Shown piece by piece: positions 59,685 through 64,000 of a DNA stretch of 64,000 bases (its first letter is position 1; every line of letters starts with the position of its first letter). The stretch comes from Gemmatimonadota bacterium (GTDB lineage Bacteria > Latescibacterota > UBA2968 > UBA8231). The notes under the pieces are model-generated. The model had not been told where the DNA came from. It saw only the letters and a program-made list of their open reading frames with translations, and did not search any database. The translations under genes were made by a program, and so were the position numbers. The stretch lies in assembly GCA_018672475.1 (NCBI GenBank), contig JABHFS010000038.1, positions 62,001 through 126,000 of the forward strand, given 5' to 3'.

Positions 59685-60512
59685 ATGAAATTTCAGGTGT
59701 ATCAGTCGTATTGGGGAATGTCGTCGTTGCCGTTTGGCGGCGAGGAGTGGAGCATGGAGGAGAAGTTGGCGAAGATCGCCGAGGCGGGGTTTGACGGGGT
59801 GGAGTGGTTGATGGAGGATCAGGCCCATCGGGAGGCAATGGTGCCGCTGTGCGACAAATACAATTTGCAGCGGTCAAATATCGTATTTCCGTGGACGCCG
59901 GAAGAGTTTAAAGACGATATACAGGCGGCGAAGGACGGCGGGGCCTCGCATATCAATTTGCAGCCGATGCCGATGCCGCGGTTGGTCGCGCATGGAGTGT
60001 CTTATATCGTGCGGCTTATGGATATGGCGGCGGCGGCGGGGTATGAGTTGTTCATCGAGACGCACCGCGACCGGATGACGACGGATATGTATTTTACGCT
60101 GGATCTGATCGAGGCGGTGCCGGATATGGTGCTGTGCGGAGATCTGTCGCATTTCTTGGTGGGGAGAGAGTTCGCCGGACCGCCGCTGTCGGAGAAAAAC
60201 CAGGCCTATATGGAGCAGATTATCGGGCGCTGCGGTGCGTTCCATGGCAGGGTGGCTTCGCGTGAGCAGGTGCAGGTGCCGATTAACTTCCCACACAATA
60301 AGGTGTGGTTGGATTTGTATGCGAGTTGGTGGGAGTATGGGTTCAAGCAGTTCAAGGCGCGGGCGGGGGCCGATGACGTGATGACCTTTGTGGTCGAGCT
60401 GGGGCCGCCGACCTATGCGATGCAGGGTGCGGACGGCCAGGAGCTTTCGGATCGTTGGGAAGAGGCAATACAACTCAAGGATCTGGTGCGGGATATTTGG
60501 GAAAGGTGCTAG
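59685..60512 (+). CDS. sugar-phosphate isomerase/epimerase-type TIM barrel
   Basis: 275 residues of the AP-endonuclease-2-like fold. Features are KLAKIAEAGFDGVEWLME (strand 2), SHINLQPMPM, GYELFIETHRDR (metal Glu/His), MVLCGDLSHFL (Asp/His), GRCGAFHGRVASREQ and VVELGPPTY (final Glu). The metal-site Glu-Asp-His-Glu set is intact. It is distinct from the barrel at 38614 (no close similarity). GAGGGA precedes the ATG. The substrate is unknown. Confidence 0.85.
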   Translation: MKFQVYQSYWGMSSLPFGGEEWSMEEKLAKIAEAGFDGVEWLMEDQAHREAMVPLCDKYNLQRSNIVFPWTPEEFKDDIQAAKDGGASHINLQPMPMPRLVAHGVSYIVRLMDMAAAAGYELFIETHRDRMTTDMYFTLDLIEAVPDMVLCGDLSHFLVGREFAGPPLSEKNQAYMEQIIGRCGAFHGRVASREQVQVPINFPHNKVWLDLYASWWEYGFKQFKARAGADDVMTFVVELGPPTYAMQGADGQELSDRWEEAIQLKDLVRDIWERC

Positions 60513-60564
60513 TAGCCTTTCGCGCGATCGCCGATGGACTGGCAGCAAACACAGACCGCCCGAC

Positions 60565-60770
60565 GTGCTTTATGGAGTGCTTTTCGGCTGCTGTTTTCCG
60601 TTGGGCGCGACGTTGATGGATGTGCTAGTCTTTCAGGCGTTGTCTCTGAGCGTGGAGAATATCCAGCGGCTGATTAGATCATCGATTCGGCTCCCTTGGT
60701 GCTCGGTCTCGTCGTCCCACTCTCCGGGCGCTATCTCGACCGTATCTACGAACAGTATCTGAACGAATGA
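60565..60770 (+). pseudogene. N-terminal remnant of a membrane sensor (histidine kinase-like)
   Basis: One frame reads VLYGVLFGCCFPLGATLMDVL plus ALSLSVENIQRLIRSS, a first transmembrane segment and loop as at the start of sensor kinases. After a frameshift near 60680 another gives IDSAPLVLGLVVPLSGRYLD to a TGA at 60768, a second membrane segment. Nothing of the kinase domain follows, so only a two-TM stub is left. Confidence 0.55.
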
Positions 60771-60794
60771 CCCTATACCCAAGTAGAGAAAGCA

Positions 60795-61721
60795 ATGAAA
60801 TACGCACCCGTACTCGCGCTGAGCTTGTTATTCCCCGGCGTCCTCTTCGCCGCCGACCAGATCGAGTTGATACAGATCTACGGCAGCTTGCGCCCGGAGA
60901 CCATCGCCCGCAGCCCCGAGGGCGGCGACCTCGTCCGTCGCATGGACGATGGCTATTCTCGCATTGGCATCAAGGGCGAAACCGAATTGTCTGGCGCGCT
61001 GACCGGCTTCTACAAATACGAGCGCCGGGTCTCGGCCAACGACGGCGAGGACGACGGCGCGGTGCGCGGAGATCACAACGAACTGCGGCAGGTACATGCG
61101 GGGGTCCGCGGGGCGTTCGGGGCGGTATCGATGGGGCGGCATTACGGTCTGTATTACGACTATATCGACGACGAGTTGGACCGCCACCGCAGTCACTACA
61201 GCGACGCCATCGTCTTCTCAGATCTCTTCGTCTCTAACGCGCTGGTCTATAGCTCGCCAGATTTGGGTGCGTTTAATTTTGGTGCGCTGATCGAATTCAA
61301 CGACGCCGACGCCCAGGGCGACGCGGTTGATGAGCGCTTCGAAGTCGCCGGAACGTTTCGCCACCAGGCGCTGGCGGTGCACGCGGGCTATGTGAAATCT
61401 CCTTTTCACGACGGGCTGTTCGGCTTGGCGGCGTCCTACCAGCACGGCTCGTTTAAGCTGGCCGGCGTTTACCAACAGCGGATCGATGCGCATAAACTTT
61501 ACAGTATAGCGCTCGACGCCGCGTTGAACGACCACAACAAGGCCCGAGTATCTTTGACGATAAACGACGCCGACCCGAGCGAGGTCTATTTGATCGCGGG
61601 GGCGGATCACGTCTTTTCCGGCCATTTCCTTGCCTTTGCGGAGCTGTTCAGAAGATCCAGCGACGTGGCGCAAGCCAGCGACGAATCGGCGTTGGTCTTC
61701 GGCTTCCGCTTCGATTTCTGA
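60795..61721 (+). CDS. Gram-negative porin
   Basis: 308 residues. Signal peptide MKYAPVLALSLLFPGVLFA, then ADQIELIQIYGSLRPE, typical of the general bacterial porin superfamily (OmpC/porin_4). Strand-like repeats follow: SRIGIKGETELSGALTGFYKY, VSMGRHYGLYYDYIDDEL and FEVAGTFRHQALAVHAGYVK. The last residue is Phe (FGFRFDF), the barrel-assembly signal. AGAGAAAG lies just upstream of the ATG. The single pore protein is not linked to an obvious operon. Confidence 0.9.
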   Translation: MKYAPVLALSLLFPGVLFAADQIELIQIYGSLRPETIARSPEGGDLVRRMDDGYSRIGIKGETELSGALTGFYKYERRVSANDGEDDGAVRGDHNELRQVHAGVRGAFGAVSMGRHYGLYYDYIDDELDRHRSHYSDAIVFSDLFVSNALVYSSPDLGAFNFGALIEFNDADAQGDAVDERFEVAGTFRHQALAVHAGYVKSPFHDGLFGLAASYQHGSFKLAGVYQQRIDAHKLYSIALDAALNDHNKARVSLTINDADPSEVYLIAGADHVFSGHFLAFAELFRRSSDVAQASDESALVFGFRFDF

Positions 61722-61805
61722 TCGCACGATGAGCTATGTCCGGCCCCATGTCCCGCCGGGTTTTGCGGCATTGACCAGCGCTTCAGCCGCTGGCTGATCG
61801 GGACG

Positions 61806-62050
61806 TCACGCTGATCCCTTTATGTTTTCGCGACTGTCGATCTTTTTCTCGTCCAACTGCAAACCCAAGCCTGGTGCACTCGGCAAGGTCAAATACCCGT
61901 CGACCGGTTCGTAGAAGGTCTGGAAGAAGTGCTGTTTGTCCGGTTGGCTCTTGATCAGAAATTCGACGAAGGGTACGACCGATGGCGATTGCGATTCGGC
62001 CACGTGCAAGGCGGCTAATAGCGAGTGGCCGTGCGCTTGTTTTCAGGGTA
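61806..62050 (-). pseudogene. C-terminal remnant of a mandelate-racemase/enolase-superfamily enzyme
   Basis: On the minus strand QAHGHSLLAALHVAESQS, then PFVEFLIKSQPDKQHFF and EPVDGYLTLPSAPGLGLQLD match the extreme C-terminus of MR/MLE-type dehydratases. An in-frame TGA lies right before it and the rest of the gene (about 300 residues) is missing. It ends at the stop at 61806. Confidence 0.75.
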
Positions 62051-62391
62051 GATGTCGAAGGTCTATTGCAATAAGATGCGGTTGGGGTGTGATGGTCTAG
62101 CCGCAGTTGCTGGGAATATACGCGACTTTATTCGCAAAATGGCAAGTGGTGGGCGACTAGTATCGGGCAATACGCATATGATGCAATTAATTACCGTAGA
62201 AACAACGATTTATACAAAAAATAAGCCATCTATAGGAACTCGCTTTTTTTGTTCCTTTTGTCAATCTGCGAACGCATCGACAAGCGCCTGGCCAATGATA
62301 TACGCCGCGGCGACTACGGCCACCGGTGCAGTCTCGATTGTGATCTATGGTTGCCCCCTGCTTATAACTCTTTGGGTTCTTTTATAGGAAC

Positions 62392-62433
62392 AAAATAAGC
62401 TATCTATAGATATTCTATCAGATAGCTTATTTT
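62392..62433. repeat. large AT-rich hairpin
   Basis: Left arm AAAATAAGCTATCT (62392-62405) pairs perfectly with AGATAGCTTATTTT (62420-62433). The region between, ATAGATATTCTATC, folds further (ATAGA/TCTAT) so the whole is a stem of about 19 bp with one bulged C and a 3-base loop. The T-rich end suits a bidirectional terminator, or the end of a small mobile element. Confidence 0.75.
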
Positions 62434-62738
62434 ATTTGTTATAAACCAAGTTTTCAAATTCGAGTGAAGTCCAAGCGGCCATCTATAAACCATCTATTAA
62501 AAGTGGTGGGAATATACGGTAATCGTTTGACTCTGTAAGTCTTGGCGGTCTACGTTATAGACTATAATAGTGGTAGTATACTACATTATTCGGATCTATT
62601 AGAAACGGTTATAAGTAAGGAAGTCTATTATAGGGTGTCAGCTATTTGACCCGTATGCTACGGCCTATGATCGAGACGATCCGCGGCTCACCCTTTGTTT
62701 CGACGAAAAATCAATGTATTGAGAAAGGATCTTATAAA

Positions 62739-63830
62739 GTGAAAAAATATACTATCGCTCTATTGCCCGGTGACGGCATTGGGCCTGAGATCGCTGCTGA
62801 GGCAAAAAAGGTAATCGACGTTATTCAGGCCCAGGGCAATGCGCAGTTCGAATGCACCGAAGCTGCTTTTGGCGGCAACGCCTATTTGCAGACCGGCAAG
62901 GCCTTCCCGCCAGAGACTATCGAAGTCTGCGATGCGGCTGATGCGATTATCAAGGGGCCGATCGGTCTTAGCAAGGAGGAGTCAGACAAGATTCCGGTCG
63001 ACGAGCAGCCCGAGCGCGGCGCGCTATTGCCGATGCGCCGCCGCTACGACACCTTCGCAAATTATCGTCCAGTCTATTTGCCGAAAGCCTTGGCGCACTT
63101 CTCGCCGTTGAAGCCCGAAGTGGTCGGTGAGGGGATCGATCTGCTAATGATTCGCGAGTTGGTCGGCGGGCTCTATTTCGGCCATAAGGAGCGCGGTACG
63201 GACGATTCGGGCCAGCGCTTTGTGCGCGAGACGCTCGAATACGACGAGGGGCAGATTGCGCGGATTCTGCACGTGGCTTTTGGCGAGGCGAAGAAGCGCA
63301 AAGGGATCTTGCACAATGTGCACAAGAGCAATGTGCTATTGTCGAGCGTGTTGTGGAACGAGGTGCTCGAAGAAGTGGCCGCCGACTATCCGGAGATCGA
63401 AGTCAAACACGTTATCGTCGACGCGGCGGCCACCGCGCTGTGTTTGAACCCGCGGCAATTCGACGTGATGGTGATGGAGAATATGATGGGCGATATACTC
63501 AGTGATCTCGGCGGCGGTATCTTGGGTTCGTTGGGGCTGATGCCCTCGGCCTGTGTCGGGCCGGAAAAGGCCTATTACGAGCCGGCGCACGGCTCGGCGC
63601 CGGATATCGCCGGCAAAGGGATCGCCAACCCCTATTCGATGATCGGTTCGGTGGCGTTGATGATGGAGACGAGTTTTGGCATGACGGAGGAGGCGCGGGC
63701 TATCTGGGCGGCGCTGGAGGGGGTCTTCGCCGAGGGTTTCGCCACCGCGGATTTAGGGGGAGGCGAAGGGGCGAAATTATTGGATACGGCAAGTTTTGGC
63801 GACAAGGTCGTCGAGCGCTTAGCCGGGTAA
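62739..63830 (+). CDS. leuB: 3-isopropylmalate dehydrogenase
   Basis: 363 residues, GTG start at 62739 with AAAGGA nine bases upstream; the frame open to 62646 lacks family features. Motifs are LLPGDGIGPEI, LLPMRRRYDTFANYRPV (substrate Args), IRELVGGLYFG (catalytic Tyr), MENMMGDILSDLGGGILGSL (metal Asp residues; the family signature) and YEPAHGSAPDIAGKGIANP (NAD site). It oxidatively decarboxylates 3-isopropylmalate in leucine synthesis. No other leu gene is visible on this side; the next gene is a methyltransferase 14 bases on. Confidence 0.93.
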   Translation: MKKYTIALLPGDGIGPEIAAEAKKVIDVIQAQGNAQFECTEAAFGGNAYLQTGKAFPPETIEVCDAADAIIKGPIGLSKEESDKIPVDEQPERGALLPMRRRYDTFANYRPVYLPKALAHFSPLKPEVVGEGIDLLMIRELVGGLYFGHKERGTDDSGQRFVRETLEYDEGQIARILHVAFGEAKKRKGILHNVHKSNVLLSSVLWNEVLEEVAADYPEIEVKHVIVDAAATALCLNPRQFDVMVMENMMGDILSDLGGGILGSLGLMPSACVGPEKAYYEPAHGSAPDIAGKGIANPYSMIGSVALMMETSFGMTEEARAIWAALEGVFAEGFATADLGGGEGAKLLDTASFGDKVVERLAG

Positions 63831-63844
63831 CGAGGAGCCGGATA

Positions 63845-64000
63845 ATGGGCGCCACCTATAAGTGGGACGCGAAAGATTACGCAAAAAACTCGACCGCGCA
63901 ATTCGATTGGGCGAATGAATTAATCGACAAACTGACATTGTGCGGCGAGGAGCACGTGCTCGATGTCGGTTGTGGTGACGGCAAGGTGAGCGCGGCGCTC
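63845..64000 (+). CDS. class I SAM-dependent methyltransferase, partial
   Basis: The gene runs off the right edge, leaving 52 codons. It starts MGATYKWDAKDYAKNSTAQ and reaches motif I as HVLDVGCGDGKVSAAL, the glycine-rich SAM-binding loop. GAGGAG precedes the ATG at 63845. The N-terminal WDAKDYAKNS with QFDWANELI recalls trans-aconitate or malonyl-ACP-type methyltransferases. The rest is outside the window. Confidence 0.85.
   Translation, partial: MGATYKWDAKDYAKNSTAQFDWANELIDKLTLCGEEHVLDVGCGDGKVSAAL

Larger units (their letters stand above)
61722..62738 (+). other. 1-kb non-coding region with an enolase remnant and an AT-rich repeat island
   Basis: Apart from the minus-strand enolase scrap (61806-62050), no gene is supported. 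From about 62200 to 62640 the base composition turns AT-rich, with short direct repeats (ATAAGC[CT]ATCTATAG at 62221 and 62395; CCATCTAT again at 62479 and 62490) and a large hairpin at 62392-62433. GGGAATATACG occurs at both 62110 and 62509. The last part leads to the leuB start. Confidence 0.5.

Overview
The window looks like chromosomal DNA of an uncultivated, Gram-negative, marine or host-associated heterotroph. The gene mix is an extreme expansion of phytanoyl-CoA-dioxygenase-like (PhyH) enzymes, plus sugar-phosphate-isomerase TIM barrels, a TAXI-type TRAP transporter, DUF5060, GH123-like and heparinase II/III glycan enzymes, secreted proteins ending in a YPNPFN-type FlgD-like sorting domain, and a flagellin. 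That recalls Latescibacterota or Poribacteria-type lineages. This is inferred from gene content only; no rRNA or tRNA gene was seen.

1-10 kb: a truncated exported cyclase-family hydrolase (left edge), hemJ, an overlapping SGNH hydrolase/Nudix pair, a glycosidase-like TIM barrel with a good sigma-70-type promoter, a PLP aminotransferase, a small PqqD/YkgJ pair, and the first of two tandem arylsulfotransferase-like beta-propeller proteins. 10-26 kb: the second of those propellers, then PhyH genes, a minus-strand operon (two MDR dehydrogenases, a broken HAD gene, a PhyH gene), glycoside hydrolases, and four consecutive PhyH genes at 21.3-24.7 kb. 26-42 kb: a metal-binding-domain/TlpA fusion, the TRAP system, an M28 peptidase, a heparinase II/III protein, four more PhyH genes (three associated with a repeated promoter-like module), a sugar isomerase, a GH-A-type hydrolase and a YHYH protein. 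42-64 kb: a chemoreceptor/porin/small phosphate-binding-like protein group, a serine beta-lactamase-like hydrolase, a lactonase, flagellin, a C39-like peptidase, DUF3179, a YceI protein with a Cys/Gly repeat tail, a TPR lipoprotein, a D-glutamate pair (dgcN-dgcA), a large PTPS-related membrane protein, another sugar isomerase, a porin, leuB and the start of a methyltransferase.

Eleven PhyH genes lie between 11.8 and 38.1 kb, and all keep the HxD...H iron triad and a downstream Arg. They sit with dehydrogenases, isomerases, glycan hydrolases and one solute importer. The simplest reading is a versatile apparatus for importing and oxidising diverse small organic or carbohydrate-derived substrates, with oxygenases being duplicated and re-specialised. 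That role is inference.

The window also carries many decayed genes (HAD, VOC, NAD-epimerase, MDR, sensor, enolase and phosphatase remnants). Several keep both termini but have lost the middle. The most distinctive items for follow-up are the PhyH array with its mobile-looking promoter module and the YceI protein with six CGAGGC-type octapeptide repeats.
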